A stretch of DNA of 64,000 nt from Crotalaria pallida (Eukaryota; Streptophyta; Magnoliopsida; Fabales; Fabaceae). A program made the position numbers and the translations under genes. The DNA lies in assembly GCA_037953625.1 (NCBI GenBank), contig CM075651.1:141326501-141390500 (forward strand), in the 5' to 3' direction. Below the pieces are notes generated by a model, which was not told the origin of the DNA, did not search any database, and was given only the letters and a program-made list of their open reading frames with translations. Of the stretch, positions 12,151 to 25,533 are shown in pieces; the stretch's first letter is position 1; every line of letters starts with the position of its first letter.

Positions 12151-13826
12151 ACCTTTTTTTTTTTTTTGAACTTTATACACCTTTGTTTGAGTTGAAACAA
12201 TAAATATCAAACCTTTTGCTTATTAGTTGTACATATTTGATGTCCTAATTTATGTTTGTTGATTAGGTGATGGTATGCCACACTTTAGATTTAAATAAAG
12301 ATGTACCACCAAAAAAAATTATTATTTTTAGATTTAGGTGGTATAATGATGGCATAGATAAAAAGAGATGAAAGATGTGTGATAAGATAAGAAAAATGAT
12401 GAAAAAAAATCCGTAAATGAAAGTGTTGGAATATTTTTACTTGGATTGATTTATATGACCTCACATATGCCCAATTGTATATCTGTCATTTCAAGTAGAG
12501 TTTCCACACTGGTCTCATCAGCATCATTGCAGAGTGAGAATGCTATCAAGAATCAAATAAATGTCGAAGTTAACTGGCATGGCAATTTAAGATTGTGGTA
12601 GATGACAAATCCAAACAACAACATACACCATCTCATCACTTCCTTCGGTAACTAGTAACTCATTTGATACAATGCCTTATTCAATGTGATTATTGTGCAG
12701 TATCATGTGCACAAGGATCAACATCAAATCAAATCTTTCTGTTTGAAGCTTCATCTTGAGCTTCCTACTCATTAGGAATATGTCCATCCCATGTTAACAG
12801 TGAAATCCTCGACTGCCACCTTGATCACATCAAATGTCAATCGCTTAATCTACTCATTCTGTCATACAATAGACTCCAACAGGACTTGGCTGCATTAGCC
12901 ACTTAGCTTCATTAGATAAGAAAACATTGCACCCAATTGAACTCCAACAAATGAAGAAGGTTTACCACTCTTTCCATCCCTTGTTCATTTGTTGGTCCCA
13001 GTGATAAGGAACTCGATTTTTCTTAAGCAAATCTCGGTTTTCAGTGTTATGACTACAAAATGAAAAATTAGGCAACGATAGAAATTTGTCCTCTTAAATA
13101 AATTTTTTACTACTCAACTTGAATTAAATGTGTTAACCGGTTGGAATTTTGTTTTATGTTGGATCATCCAGTTTTAAAGATATATTCAGTGATTAACTTT
13201 AAGTTCTACTCAGGTATAAAATGTACAACCTTGCTATCATATTCATCTCCAACAAAAATACCTTCATGGCATTAGGATCAATGGAACTTGGATGTAACTA
13301 TGTAAGCTTGATCCAGCCATAAACTATTCTAATTTATTTAGATTACAAGTTTAAGACCTTGCCAATATGGACTTGAAAAAAGAGTGGCAAGTTTTGTAGT
13401 AGAAATTAAAATGCTGATGCTTACAAAGAAACTGGCATCATACATCAGGTTCTATAAAATTTTAACCTTTAATTAGAGTTGTCAAACTTAACAAAATTAG
13501 GACATCAAAAGAGAAGAAAGAATAGCATTTGCAAGAAGGTCATGTGCTCATGTGATGATATATTGATATGAAGTGAATAAAAGTATTGGCTGATAAAAAA
13601 AAATTAAAAAAAAAAAAAAAAAAAAAAGATGCTGTGAATAAAAGCTTAGTACCAAAGAGAAGAACGGATGAGAAACTGAAAGTTCTGTTATTGATTGTTA
13701 AAATGATGTTTCGTAGTAGCACCAATGCTCACTTACAAGCTAGTAATGCAACAATACAGCTTCTAACAACAGCCTCTGACAGGGGAAAAAAAGTTGAGAA
13801 TAGTGAATAGAAAGAGTGCCTAAATG

Positions 13827-13832
13827 AAAAAA
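13827..13832 (-). terminator. Pol III terminator of tRNA-Val
   Basis: Six consecutive T on the minus strand, nine bases past the tRNA 3' end. Confidence 0.7.
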
Positions 13833-13841
13833 TTCTAGCTT

Positions 13842-13914
13842 GGCTTCGCCCGGACTCGAACCGGAGACCTTCAGTGTGTTAGACTGACGTGATAACCAAC
13901 TACACCACGAAACC
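13842..13914 (-). tRNA. tRNA-Val (anticodon AAC)
   Basis: The 73-nt minus-strand sequence folds as a cloverleaf: acceptor stem GGTTTCG/CGAAGCC (one G-U pair), D arm GTG...CAC, anticodon stem TCAGT/ACTGA with loop CTAACAC (anticodon AAC, read as valine), variable loop AGGTC, and T arm with TTCGAGT. No intron. A run of six T on the transcribed strand (13827-13832) is a good polymerase III terminator. Confidence 0.95.
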
Positions 13915-16162
13915 TGGTTATTATATCTTCGCCACTAAAATTATTTATAACATAAATCTTACAGAGCAAAACAAGAAATCAAACAAAAAGAGTCGGTCCA
14001 GAAAAAATATGTTTGTACTAGTTTAAGTGAATTATTGCACATTTCTTTTACCTGTAGTCCTGTACAGTGCTATTTTCTTGTTAAAAATATATCTTAAAAA
14101 TCATAAAACAGTCCATTTGCGGTTGAGAAAAAATTTTATATGGATATATATGCTAATGAATAGACAATAAACCCAAAAAGTAACTGTTTAGATCTTGCAT
14201 TGATGATCTAGAGTCTAAACAGTTACTCTCTGGTTTTCCTAATTAAATGTTATTGAAAATTGAAATGGGGTCCTATAAATAGAACAAAAATAAAAACCCG
14301 AAAAGAATCTTATAAATAGGATTGGAGAGATTATAACAATAGGGCTTAATCTCATAAACTTTTGATTTTAGGTTGAAAGTAAGAAACAATTTTTCAGTGT
14401 ATTCCAAGACTAAACTAAATGGATAAGGGAGATTTGTAAGTGAAACACTTTCACTTCCACGTTACAAAATGAAAAAGTGAATTAAGGAATCTTATTAGTG
14501 TCAACAATTAAGCTTCTTTTTTTACTCTTTCACTCCCTATCAGAGTTATTTCAGCTCCTTTCGAAAAAAATTAGCGCTGATCCACAGTCTACTCCCACCC
14601 CCAACAAAAGTGGTCGTCTCACAGTCTCACTGCCACATTGTCACTCCGCCATCCCTACTGTCGTAGATCCCCAGTTCACCCTCACAGCCTAAATGGATTA
14701 ACGTTGATAGCCATTATGAATGAAATCTTAGATAAAGTTGAATACAAAAATGTAATTGATGATTGTTATTCAAATAACGCAAAAAATAATAATAATAATA
14801 ATAATACGGAGAATTTTCCAAGTCAAAGTTCATAGTTAATTTTGAAAATGAGTTGGGAAGTTATATAATAAAACATTTTGTATACAATAACTATTTACGA
14901 GAAATTATTTTTTAAAAAATTATTTTACCTTTTCTTAAAGGGAGCCTCCTATTTATTTCGCACAAGGCCTCCGAAATGTTTGAGACGATCCTGTTACGAT
15001 GGTGTTAGTGGGATAGTATGGGATGGTGGTGGCTCATAGTGTTTGAAGGTATTATGATGTTGCAAAATAATGTTATATGAACATCGTCTAGATTTAATAT
15101 ATAGATCTAATATTTGGTTTGTGTTAATTATACGCAAAAATAATAAAATAAAATTGTATATAAGACAAACCAAATGTTATATTATGTTGTAAAACCTGGA
15201 TGTTCACACAACTGTAACAAAAGATTTGCAATACACTTATTGAAAAAAATTAAAATTTTATTTGTTATATTTAGTATAAAAAAAAATAATAAAACAAACA
15301 AACAAACAACCATGAGCTTTTTAAGCCCATCTTCAATTGTATGAGACCAAAAGCTCACATTTCACGTTTCTACCCCTATTCCCCAACACGGCAACACCCA
15401 TTTATAAACACGTTTTTTCTGTTTTTTTTTTTTTTTTTTTAATATTTTACAAAACATAGGTATATAATCATCACGTTTATGAAATCAGTTTTACCAACTC
15501 TTCTTGTTCGCTCCACAAAGATAGCGAAACAGAATCATAAACTTGCAACAGAAAACAGAAACTTGGATAGATTTTAAACTTTTTTGTTATTAGCTTATAT
15601 CAACTTCCCTTCTCACAGCTCAACACTCTGATCCACCACCCATTTGTCTGTTCCCACCTTCTCTTTCGCTACCCTTTCTCATTTTCTCCTACCTACCTTC
15701 ATTGCACCATTTTCCCGATTCTTTCATTTTTTTTATTTTTATTTTTTATTTTTTGAGTTATTTTTTTAGGCCCCCCACCCTACCTTAGGAGGAGATTGTA
15801 AAATGGGAGACCAATTTAGGAAAGTTTGAACCTTTTGAGGTTTTGGCACCTGGGTCGGTGGAAAGAATGGATTTTGATAGGGAAGTGGTGTTGGGTTTTG
15901 CTTGAGAGATGAATTTTTGTTATGATATGGAAGGTGGGGTTTTGGATTTAGGTTCATTGCCTCAAAGCATTGTCATGGAATGCCGATACCAATGGCGATC
16001 GGCATTCTTTTTCTTCATTCAATCCCAACCTTCCTCCTAAACCCTCATCCAATCACTAATTTAATTAAAATTAATAATTATAATTTTAACAAAGCAAGAA
16101 AAACATTCCTTGTGGTGTTGGTGTTGTTGTTGTTCTTGTGTTGGTTTCTCTTTCAGCCTCAT
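13915..16162. other. Intergenic and 5' UTR of the WNK gene
   Basis: No supported gene to about 15500. From there to 16162 is the probable leader of the WNK gene. A pyrimidine tract ending TTTCAG just before CCTCATATGG (16151-16156) looks like the 3' splice site of a 5' UTR intron. A short upstream reading frame at 15980-16252 overlaps the true start in another frame and is not supported as a protein. Confidence 0.45.
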
Positions 16163-19100
16163 ATGGACAATGTATTTGAAACAGGGGATTCTCCTGATTT
16201 TGAGGAGGACTTTGTAGAGAAAGATCCAACCGGACGGTACCTAAGGGTATGACAACATCTCATTTAATGTTTTCGAATTCAATTTGTTCAACTTAGATGT
16301 TTAATGTGTGTGATTATTTGTGTTGTTTTATAACTTATGATTATGAGGTTTTTGGACTTTTCGTGGTGGATGTATTATAATTACTTGGGTAGCGTTTGGT
16401 AGACATGTGATAATTCAGTTGAGGATGTACACATATGGGTTTTGGTGTATCGGGATGGAATAAAAGACTAAAAAGTAGAACATCCTTTTGGTTACACTAA
16501 AAGGGTAGAACCCTTGAAGTAGAACTATGAATTATGTTTTGTTCTATCCTCTTCTATATGCGCACCAAATACTGCCTTGTGTTGGGTTTGGTAGTTCCAT
16601 AGTTGGAATTATAATCTTATAGCTTTAGGATGAATTGAGCTAGTTGAGTTATAGGGGGTAGGCACTTGATTCTGCATTGCATCAAAATTGTCGCTTGCAT
16701 CCATTACTATGCTTGCATCCATTTCTGTCCCAATATTTTGTCCTGTCCTGTGTATCGTTTAATAACAATGCAACATAGATTGAAATGATGATTCAATGGC
16801 CTGATCATGATTCAAGAGACTTTGTATAATTTTATTACGTACCTAAATGCACCATCCCCTTCATTTTTGAATCAGGGAAACCTTTTCAAGCTAATAATTA
16901 TAGTTTTCATTTTGAGAATAGTGTTTTTCTTGATAACTAGCCTTTTCGGTATTCAAAATTTTGTTTGTGTGTCTATGAACTATAGAAACCAGGTGTGTTG
17001 TTGATCATCCTTAATAAACAAGTATAAAAACCTATCTCATGCTCAAGGTTCTATAACAAGTAATGATATACTGACCTACAAATCAGCCTATACCACAAGA
17101 AAGTGACATGTGTCACTTGTTAACCAATCACTAGTAAGAAAAGTATCACTTTGTGACACATGCCACTTTTCTTGTGGTTTAAGCTGGTTTGTAGGTTGAT
17201 TTTGTAAGCTGATATATCATTTTCCTCCTATAATATAGATAATCCTTGACATAAAAATTTCCTTTTTGTAAAGCTCTTCTATGGGTGATTACTATATGCT
17301 CACATTTGACGGCATTTGTTTACTTCTATGCAATGATTCTATAATTCACTTTTTCTTTCAGTTAGTTTTTATTTTAACTTTTCTTTCTCTTGTTTTTGTC
17401 TCAGTACACTGAAATCTTGGGCAGGGGTGCCTTCAAAACTGTGTACAATTCTAATGCCTTATCTCTTTTGTTTACTTTTTATTTTATTTTCTTTTTACTA
17501 TTAATCTCTGTTTCATTATATTTTGTTCTTATTATTCTAGTCTCTAAAGCAAGCTATTTAATCTCTTTCTCTCTTTCTCATTGGCAGTTATAGGGGCTTT
17601 GATGAAGTTGATGGAATAGAAGTTGCTTGGAGCCAAGTTAGGGTTGATGGTCTCTTGCACTCAGTAGATGATCTTACAAAATTGTATACTGAAGTTCATC
17701 TGTTGAAGTCTTTGAAACATGAAAATATCATTAAGTTCTATAATTCTTGGGTTGATGATAAGCAAAAAACTGTTAACTTAATTACTGAACTCTTCACATC
17801 AGGAAATTTAAGGCAGTACGTCCTCTTGATTTCCCCCTTTCCTTTATGTTGTTTGGCTTCAATATGGCATATATGAAATTGTTGTACACCTTTGGCTGGC
17901 AGATACCGCAAGAAGCATAAATATGTTGAAATGAAAGCCATAAAAGGTTGGGCTAGGCAGATTCTTCAGGGCTTAGCATATCTTCACAGTCACCAGCCAC
18001 CTATTATTCACAGAGACTTGAAATGTGACAACATCTTTGTGAATGGGAACCAAGGAGAAGTTAAAATAGGAGACCTTGGTTTGGCAATTGTAATGCAGCA
18101 ACCAACTGCTCGGAGTGTTATTGGTAACATAATACTTTCTTTAAATGTGAAGTTTTTATCATATTGGTTTTGTGTGGAGTGCTGAACTATTATTTCGTTT
18201 GCCCTTTAACTATTTTAAAAGGGACTCCTGAGTTTATGGCTCCAGAACTATATGAAGAGGAATACAATGAACTTGTTGACATCTATTCTTTTGGAATGTG
18301 CATGTTGGAGATGGTTACTCTTGAGTATCCTTATTGTGAATGCAAAAATCCAGCTCAAATCTTTAAGAAAGTTACCTCGGTAAGTATAGCAATCATTGGC
18401 ATATCCTTGTTAGTCTTTTTTATAAGACAAACTTTCATTAGTGAAGTACAAGGGGTACTTCAACCCAGATACATACAGTCATTGGCTTATCCTTATTAGT
18501 TATGACTTATGATTGCATTCTCATAATATGAATTACTGCTCTCATATTTATGCCATATTGTGACATATTCCATTCAGGGCATCAAACCTGCCTCCCTTGA
18601 TAAGGTGAGTGACCCAGATATTAAGGAGTTTATTGAGAAATGTCTGGTTCCAGTGTCTGAGAGACTTTCTGCAGAAGAGCTTCTTAAAGATCTATTTTTA
18701 CAAGTGGAGAACCAAAAGGATCCAGTGCTATATCCTTTACCATCGTTTGTTAAAACACCAAAAGCTATAGATCTGTCCAAGTCTGGTCCTCTATCTATGG
18801 ACATAGATGCTGAATACAAGCAGAGTTCTATGAGTACCTATGGTGAAAGCAACCAAGGAAGTCCACATTTTCCTGTTTATGAAGTCCAAAGGAGAAATAA
18901 GAACAATGAGTTTAGGTTGCAAGGGACTAAAAACGATGATAACTCAATATCATTGTACTTGCGCATTGCTGACACATCTGGTGATAATATGCTCTTTCTC
19001 TTCTTCTTCTTATCCTTTTAACGGGGAAGAATCGAGAAGAAAATTTTCTCATGTGCAGTGACTTTGAATTTATACTGATATGGTTTGATGTTCTACTTGC

Positions 19101-19953
19101 AGGTCGGATAAGGAATATACATTTTCTCTTTTACCTTGATTCAGATACTGCAGACTCTGTGGCCTCGGAGATGGTTGAACATTTGGAGCTGGCAGATCAT
19201 GATGTAGCCTTCATAGCCGAGCTTATTGATTACTTGATAATGAGACTTCTGCCTTGGTGGAAGCCTTCGTATAATCATTCCACAAGTGAAGGATTAACTC
19301 TTTCTGGCCCGCCTCATAATGTAGATGGTCAAACCTTAATGGCATGCCCCTGGGGTCCTGTCCTAACTAATGTTCCTTCTGACTTGTCTAATCAAGATTT
19401 CTCATCTGGGTCTAACGCAACTCCTAGAGAAGGTTTTCTGACAGATGGATTGAGTAACTTTTTTAAAAATACTGGTAATGCTACTTGTGAAGGAAATTAT
19501 AAATCTTCTCCTAGTTTGATTAACATGGAAGATGGATATTCACAAGGGTCTGGAACTTCTGAGGTAGTTGCTGGAGATGCTTCCTTCAAAAGTGAAAACT
19601 ATCTTGATTCAAATGTGCATGTAAGTTTTCAAGGCTTTAATAGGTCCGTCTCTGAACTTGAGATTGGGGATAGATTTTTCGAGGACTGTAAATTGCAGGC
19701 AACAAACTGTGGTGATGAATTCTCAAAGAACTCAGGGTCAACTTGTGGAGTATCTAATACTGTGAGCTTGGCAAGTAGCTGCTCTTACATGTCTTTAACC
19801 GAAAAGGACATCGATGTCGAGCTGAAGTTAGAACTTGGTGCAATTGAGTCACACTATAAGCGTTGGATCGATGAACTTACTAGAATGAAGATGGATGCAT
19901 TGGAAGCTGCCAAAAGGAGGTGGATGGCCAAGAAGAAAGTGGCTGTTCATTGA
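16163..19953 (+). CDS. WNK8: WNK-type protein kinase, WNK8-like
   Basis: Exons 16163..16246, 17405..17442, 17588..17815, 17903..18123, 18222..18379, 18578..18980 and 19103..19953 give 660 aa; all introns are GT-AG. The kinase domain (about 28-290) has the WNK hallmark: no lysine at the usual beta-3 site (VAWSQV) but one in the glycine loop (GRGAFK, Lys39). The catalytic loop is HRDLKCDN (153-160), the metal site DLG (174-176), and the activation segment [14 protein letters not shown]. An OSR1-like domain follows (about 366-430, [19 protein letters not shown]), then a Ser-rich linker and a predicted coiled coil at the C terminus (about 613-655). Plant WNKs phosphorylate targets such as V-ATPase subunit C and RGS1, and act in flowering, sugar and osmotic signalling. 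WNK identity is firm; placement in the WNK8/9/10 group rests on remembered similarity. Confidence 0.95.
17062..17222. mobile_element. MITE in WNK intron 1
   Basis: An inverted-repeat element of about 160 bp with ends AATGATAT and ATATCATT. The arms share GACCTACAAATCAGC, CCACAAGAAA and CATGTGTCAC-type blocks, so it folds as a hairpin. A TA duplication is possible. The family was not assigned. Confidence 0.65.
18415..18478 (-). mobile_element. Truncated LINE-like 3' end in WNK intron 5
   Basis: A 64-bp insert starts with a T-run (a tail on the minus strand) and holds GAAGTACAAGGGGTACTTC. It is flanked by a 22-bp duplication (18393-18414 and 18479-18500, two differences). A long TSD with a poly(T) edge indicates target-primed insertion of a heavily 5'-truncated non-LTR retroelement. 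Confidence 0.7.
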
Positions 19954-21034
19954 TTATGAGTTTGTTAACCTCTTTTTACCCTTGTCAAAGTTGTTACATT
20001 GTAAAGTTTAAGATGTTAACAGAAACTTGAATATTGGATGCGGCTCTTTTTAGTGGAAGCGTGTCCTTAATATATTTTGTATGCTTTTGAGATATTTTAT
20101 ATAGGAGAATGTGTCTTAGAGAAGAAGTAAAAAAAAGGAGTGTGTCTTAGAGAAGAAGAAGGGATAAGAAAAAGTTAAGACTAGATGATTTGAATGCTCT
20201 GATTGTCATTAATATCAGCACTGCAAGCCACTATTAAGGGAGATCATTTAACCAGTTCCCTCTCTATACACTAGGGTGTTTTTGGTTCACATTTTTTTAT
20301 TTGATTATCAAATAATCTTAATATCCAATAATCCAGTTTTCTGTTTTTCATCCAATAACAAAACATCCGTTAACAAGCACGAGCAAATTTAATTTCATGA
20401 CTACTTTACTTATTTTGAAAAAGAAAGCAAATATTATTAATGTGTTGGTTTAAAAGAAAAGAGTTTTGAAGGATAATTCTCTGGTTAAGTGTATGAACGT
20501 AATTCGAAAGATTAATATTAACCATTATATTCTTAAAAATAAAATCCCCGTGTTTTAAATTCATATTGTGAAAATGTTATCCAACTTTACCTTTAAAAAA
20601 ATGTGTTAATCTCTTCCATTATTCAATGTTTTACAAAAAAGAAAAAATATCATTTCATGTTGATTGTGAAACAAAAGATTAAAATCTACTTGATAGTCAA
20701 ACCAAAGAGATGAAGTGGAATGTGTGATTGAAACTTGAAAAGTGCGTTATCATGATCCAGGCTTATCAAAAGTAAGAGAAAGAAAATCCAAATGTGTAGT
20801 ACATTTCATGGATTTGTGATTTTTTCAATGTATTATTGCGATTACTTTAATACACAACAAGATATAGTACTAATCTTTTTCTTTCTCTATCCTCTAACTT
20901 GGCGAAGTCGAGATTTAATGCTAAGTATTTGCATTTAACACAAGACACTTATCAGCTGAGATAACCACAACTCCAAAATCATCAATTTAACTAGAAGAGT
21001 ACATTTTGCATTATTGAGATTTTATATCTTCTAG
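19954..21034. other. Intergenic between WNK and the Yippee-like gene
   Basis: The left end should contain the WNK 3' UTR; the right end is promoter of the Yippee-like gene. No other feature was recognised. Confidence 0.5.
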
Positions 21035-21042
21035 TATAAATA
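21035..21042 (+). promoter_or_regulatory. Probable TATA box of the Yippee-like gene
   Basis: TATAAATA, followed by a leader exon that ends AAAG|GTAATT (intron from 21230). The matching acceptor is probably GAGTAG before 21836, giving a 5' UTR intron of about 0.6 kb. Confidence 0.55.
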
Positions 21043-21868
21043 AACTTCCTAGACAAGTGGACACATCATTGTTTATTGAGGACCAATCAGTTAGGCTTCC
21101 TTCCCTACCATTTTCTCAAACCCTTCCTCCTCTCACTCACATACATCTGCACCTACAGCCACTATCATTTACTAATACACAAAGTCACAAACCAACAAGC
21201 ATACATAACAAAAACCAAAAAGGGCAAAGGTAATTAATTGTTTTACTTCGAATTAATAAGAAGATGATCATAATATAGAATGTTAACACAAGTCTTCTTA
21301 ATCATTTGATGACATTTAATTTTTTTAAAAAAATGGAATCTTCCTTTCCATTGGTTCTGTTTTTACCTTTTTGTTGTGCATGTTTGTTCTCTTTTGAGAT
21401 GCTATTATTAAAAAGAAGACCTACCTCATCAAGCAACACAAAAAATTTCTTAAAAGATTTGCTCCATTTTTTCCAAGCTACTCCAGTTTTTTTTTTAATC
21501 CCATTTTAGTCAACCTCTATTGTTTAAGCAATATATATTCTTAAATAACTTTTTTTGGAATCTTCTTTACTCAGTCACCATTCAACACTCTCTCTTAGTC
21601 ATATTCTTTTCTTCAAATTATTTCCTAATGATTGACGTCACATATTTGATTGAGCACATATCTTCCACGTTATTCACCCTTAGACTGCTCAACACACATT
21701 TGACAATTGTCACAATTCATACCATTACAAAGTTCTGGCATGATGGTTGCTACTAGTGTTTGATCACTACTTTTTTAATCGATTTTTTTTACCACAACTT
21801 TTTCTTTTATATTTTATTTATTTATTTATGAGTAGGAACAAAGGTGGCAGTGCTAGGCAAATTCATCA

Positions 21869-22781
21869 ATGGCAGATTTGATGGGATCACGGGCATACTG
21901 CTGCTTTAAGTGCCAGAACCTTGTTGCTTTCCATGATGATATTGTTTCTAAAGATTTCCAGGTGAACTTTTTATTGTGTTTTTGCCACTTTCTCAATCTT
22001 TATGCTAGATTTCTGTATTGAAATGATTCATCCATTTGAACCAAACTTTTTGACTCAGAAAAGGGTCACAAATTAAAAAACAAGACTTCAGATAGCATTC
22101 TGAGCTGAAGATTCACACAATCACACACACATCTTAATTTGATCTATTTCAAACAAATCCTTGAAATTAGTTTGACTTTTTTTGTTTAGAGACAATCCTT
22201 CAAAATCATATTTTAAATTTCATTCAAACTTGGGAGAGCGAGCCTTTGACGCAATAGCAAGATTTGTTGCCTTATAGTCTTATACCTTGGAGGGAGGAAA
22301 TTCAAATACCGAAAATGGCCTCACGTTTTACGGGATAAAATTGCGTACATCTACCCCTTTTAAGAGTCTCGTATTTTGGCCACCCTATTCAAACTCATTT
22401 GAACTTTGAACAATGGTTATATATAGTTCACATTTCTTTTCTTCTTTCATATATGAATTAATTTGGTGCAAAAACTGTATAAGAGGATGATCAAGATTCA
22501 AGATATTTCAAGTCCCTTTTTAACCAAGGAATTTCAAGGGTTATGTTTAACAGGCAAGCAATGGAAGAGCTTTTCTGTTCTCTCACACCATGAACATTAT
22601 TTTGGGTCCTAAAGAGGATAGGCAGCTTATCACTGGTCTTCATACAGTTGCTGATGTATATTGCTCTGATTGTGGAGAGGAACTTGGTTGGAAATACATT
22701 AAAGCTTATGAGGAAACACAGAAGTACAAAGAAGGAAAATATATACTAGAGAAGTTCAAGATAGTTAGGGGAAATGGATAG
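21869..22781 (+). CDS. Yippee-like zinc-binding protein
   Basis: Exons 21869..21961 and 22554..22781 (93+228 nt, GT-AG intron) encode 106 aa, near the usual size of plant Yippee-like proteins. It starts [20 protein letters not shown]. Two CxxC pairs form the family zinc site: C12/C15 and C68/C71 ([11 protein letters not shown]). Between them lie FLFSHTMNI and GLHTVADVY; the end is [15 protein letters not shown]. The Yippee fold resembles the CULT/MSRB beta-tent domain; the biochemical role in plants is not settled. The start was chosen because it opens directly before the conserved RAYCCFKC block. A 5' UTR intron probably precedes it. Confidence 0.93.
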
Positions 22782-24101
22782 CAATAATAGGTTTAAGATC
22801 CAAATCATTGGATTCTCAATGTTCATAAGGACAGGTTACTTGATCACAAGGGGAAAAAAAAGTTCAAGAAAATAGGTTGTTAAATGATACTTAACTCCCT
22901 AATGTGAACAGTTAAATGGTCCTTGTTCATATTGTACAATAGATTCTTTTCAAGAAATTTACAAAGATTGTTTACTGGACTTGTGCAGAAAGCTATGCAA
23001 CTAGTATAGGTTTGTTGTTTTGCACTTGTGCTGCCAAATGCCAATATGACTATTTAGACTAATGGAAAAGGATTATCTCAGCTTTGTTTTTCAACCACAT
23101 TTTATAACCGTTAGTTGTTATTTTCATATCAAAACTCTTTTGATCAATGACTAAACTGATATTTTCGTCCCTAACTAACCGTGTATGTGTTCATTATTGT
23201 GTTTAATATTTTCTAAATTACGCTATCCTTCTCAACATAAAAAAAGTTATTCATGTATATTTACTCCAGACATTTTGTTCACTTTATATACTTTAGTCTC
23301 ACTCAAGAACTAACATGAATAACTTTTTTCAAATTTCAATAATAATTATATAACTTTGATAATATCGTAAACGAAAGTGATGTTCATACAAAATCGGAAC
23401 CACAGTGACAGTTTTTTCTTTTCGTTAATAGTCATGGACTTATAGAGTGGGTACAGAATCAAATGAGAGAAAAGAAAAAAACATTTGTGTGCATCATTAC
23501 TCTTATACTCTTTTTCTTTTGCATGAAACTTTTTCTTTGAGATCATCATTCATGTAAAAAACAAAAAATAATTGTAAGAAGAAATTGGCAACTTGAAGCT
23601 CTTAATTAAGCAGCACGCATTACAGACTGTTTTTTTATAACTGGATGCTTTGTCAGACACATGTGATCTTTGTAATTCTTGCATTTATTGCCATAAAAAA
23701 GTGATTATTGATCCTTCAAAGGTGGAAAGAGATTGAATGGCACATCTTCTGCTGTTTCAGAATATATTTAAACTGTTAGGTGCATCCAAAGAAACTGGTT
23801 TTTATTAAAATTGAGACACTGCTGTCTGCTGAAGCTTGTGCATAACAATTGACAAGTCAATAGTTGCATAAGACAGAAGTTGTCAGAGTCAGTTTTTGAA
23901 CCAGTGCAGTCCAGAATGCATGGTGTCCTCCAATTTTGGTGTGGGGTATGCAAAGTTCCTGCTGCATTTGTTTGCAACAAGATACTGTACTCATTTTGTA
24001 TTTTTGTCAAGGCAAACACTCATTCACAATAGGAAAACAAAAGGGAAAAGAAGAAAATTGATTAGAGTCTCTATAATCAACTCTATTCTCCAATCAGTTA
24101 A
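22782..24101. other. Intergenic right of the Yippee-like gene
   Basis: Contains the expected 3' UTR and AT-rich DNA. No further gene was supported; short frames on both strands lack recognisable motifs. Confidence 0.5.
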
Positions 24102-24230
24102 GTGCATGTTTGGTTCAGCGGTGATTTAGTCCAGAATCAATTCTAGAATACCAACGTTACTAACAGTTACTTCTGCTCCTACATGATTTTGGGATCAGAA
24201 TTGATTTTTTATTGAAAACCAAACATGCTA
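24102..24230. mobile_element. Tourist-like MITE, copy 1
   Basis: A 129-bp element with TIRs of the type GTGCATGTTTGGTT and AACCAAACATGCTA, flanked by TAA at 24099-24101 and 24231-24233. A 3-bp TAA/TTA TSD points to PIF/Harbinger (Tourist) MITEs. A second member lies at 58022-58151. Confidence 0.75.
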
Positions 24231-24894
24231 TAAGCCAATTAATAGCATGAACTACAAAAAGTACACACTTCTAACTAAGGCTTATCCTACTATGGGGATA
24301 TATGGATTACATAGTACCAATGGGCTCCATCAAATACCATAATTTTAATAAATCTTTAGAATAAATATTTTTTAATATTTTTCAGGAAATTATTTTGCCT
24401 CCTGCTGCTCAACATTACCAACCCAAAAAAAAAAAAAATCGTGATCATGACTTTATTTACGAATTTTTTTACAATTATAATTTTAGTTATGATTATGTAA
24501 GTTAATAAATTATTATTTTTAATAATCGTGACTTAACTCATGATCCAAAAGTTATGAACAAGATCACCACAAGAGAAAATGGATGTCCTTATATAATTGT
24601 GGAGGACAAAATACTTTCTTTCTCTTAAGTTTTCTTCGGTCTTCTACTATTTTTTAAGCATACTAAGTATCTTCTTCAATTTGATTCACTTTTTAAAAAC
24701 TCAGGCATCTCATTATTTTTTTTATAGGAAAAGTATTTTGTTTTTTTCTTTTACGGGGATATAGGGGAAGGGGATTTAAATCCATCAAATGGTGGCATTC
24801 AAGATCGAATCCGGAACTTTCAATTTCCAAGCCTTAAAGACTTGGTACATGATCATATAGGCTACACTCACTTGTTACTCAGGCATCTCATTGT
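24231..24894. other. Intergenic left of the Mutator-type element
   Basis: AT-rich DNA without a supported gene. A weak box-B-like signal near 24785-24815 on the minus strand was not enough to call a SINE. Confidence 0.45.
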
Positions 24895-25533
24895 GGGAAT
24901 TAGTCCTCAAACACAGGTTTTTATCCCCAAACCCCATTTTAAATGGAAAATATCCATATTGCCCTTTATTATTCAAAACAGAAAAAAAAAAAACCTCCAA
25001 ACACCAAAACCTCAAACCCCAAACCCAAATATCCAAAACCTCAAACTCATCTCTTCACCATCTCACAAACCTCTCTTTCTTCTTCTCATCTTCCACCATC
25101 AAACCTCCTTCACTCCAAAAAAAAAAAAAAACTCCAAAAAGACAAGTTTTTTTTCTCTTTCACGTTCAAAAGGAGTACCAATTGAACGTTCCATACTTGT
25201 TGAAGGTAAATTCATGTCTTTTATTTTTTTTTTACATTACTGTGTAAATTCTGATAATCCAGTGTTGAAATTTTTTGGAATTCCGACAAGGGTATGTCGA
25301 AAATTTTTAGGTAGTTTGTTTAAGAGTTTTCCAACATACATATGTCAGAATTTTTTCTAATGAAGAAAAAATTAAAACGCTGTTAACCAAAAAAAAAATT
25401 TAAACGCTGTGTAAATTTTTGACCGTCTTTTGTCGGAAATTTGAAATTCTGATATCCCGTGTCGGAAATTTAAAATTCCGACGGTGGTTTGTCGAAATTT
25501 TACAGCGTCAGAAATAAAAAAAAAACAAACAAA

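Larger units (their letters stand above)
11344..13841. other. Intergenic between ORM and tRNA-Val
   Basis: No supported protein gene. It contains a probable SINE remnant near 12008-12150, a T-run near 12156-12169 between two TATACACCT copies, and a poly(A) run near 13602-13627. Short reading frames here are low complexity. Confidence 0.5.

Noticed and set aside
12140..12185. T-run between two TATACACCT copies, like a retro-insert with TSD
   Set aside because: Too short and low in complexity to separate from slippage.
12480..13100. Possible decayed Copia RNase H
   Set aside because: Translation in all frames gave no convincing motif.
15980..16252. 90-aa frame overlapping the WNK start
   Set aside because: It uses another phase, ends inside intron 1 and has no motif; a splice acceptor at 16156 indicates that it is mostly UTR intron.
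23768..24129. Opposing short frames right of the Yippee-like gene
   Set aside because: They partly overlap a Tourist-like MITE and show no conserved motif or splice logic.
24752..24880. Possible SINE (box-B-like GGATTCGATC on the minus strand)
   Set aside because: No convincing box A, tail or TSD.
24842..25360. 172-aa forward frame overlapping two other long frames
   Set aside because: It crosses the TSD and TIR of the Mutator-type element and is Pro/Lys/Phe-rich from A and T runs; three frames are open at once, which indicates composition and not coding.
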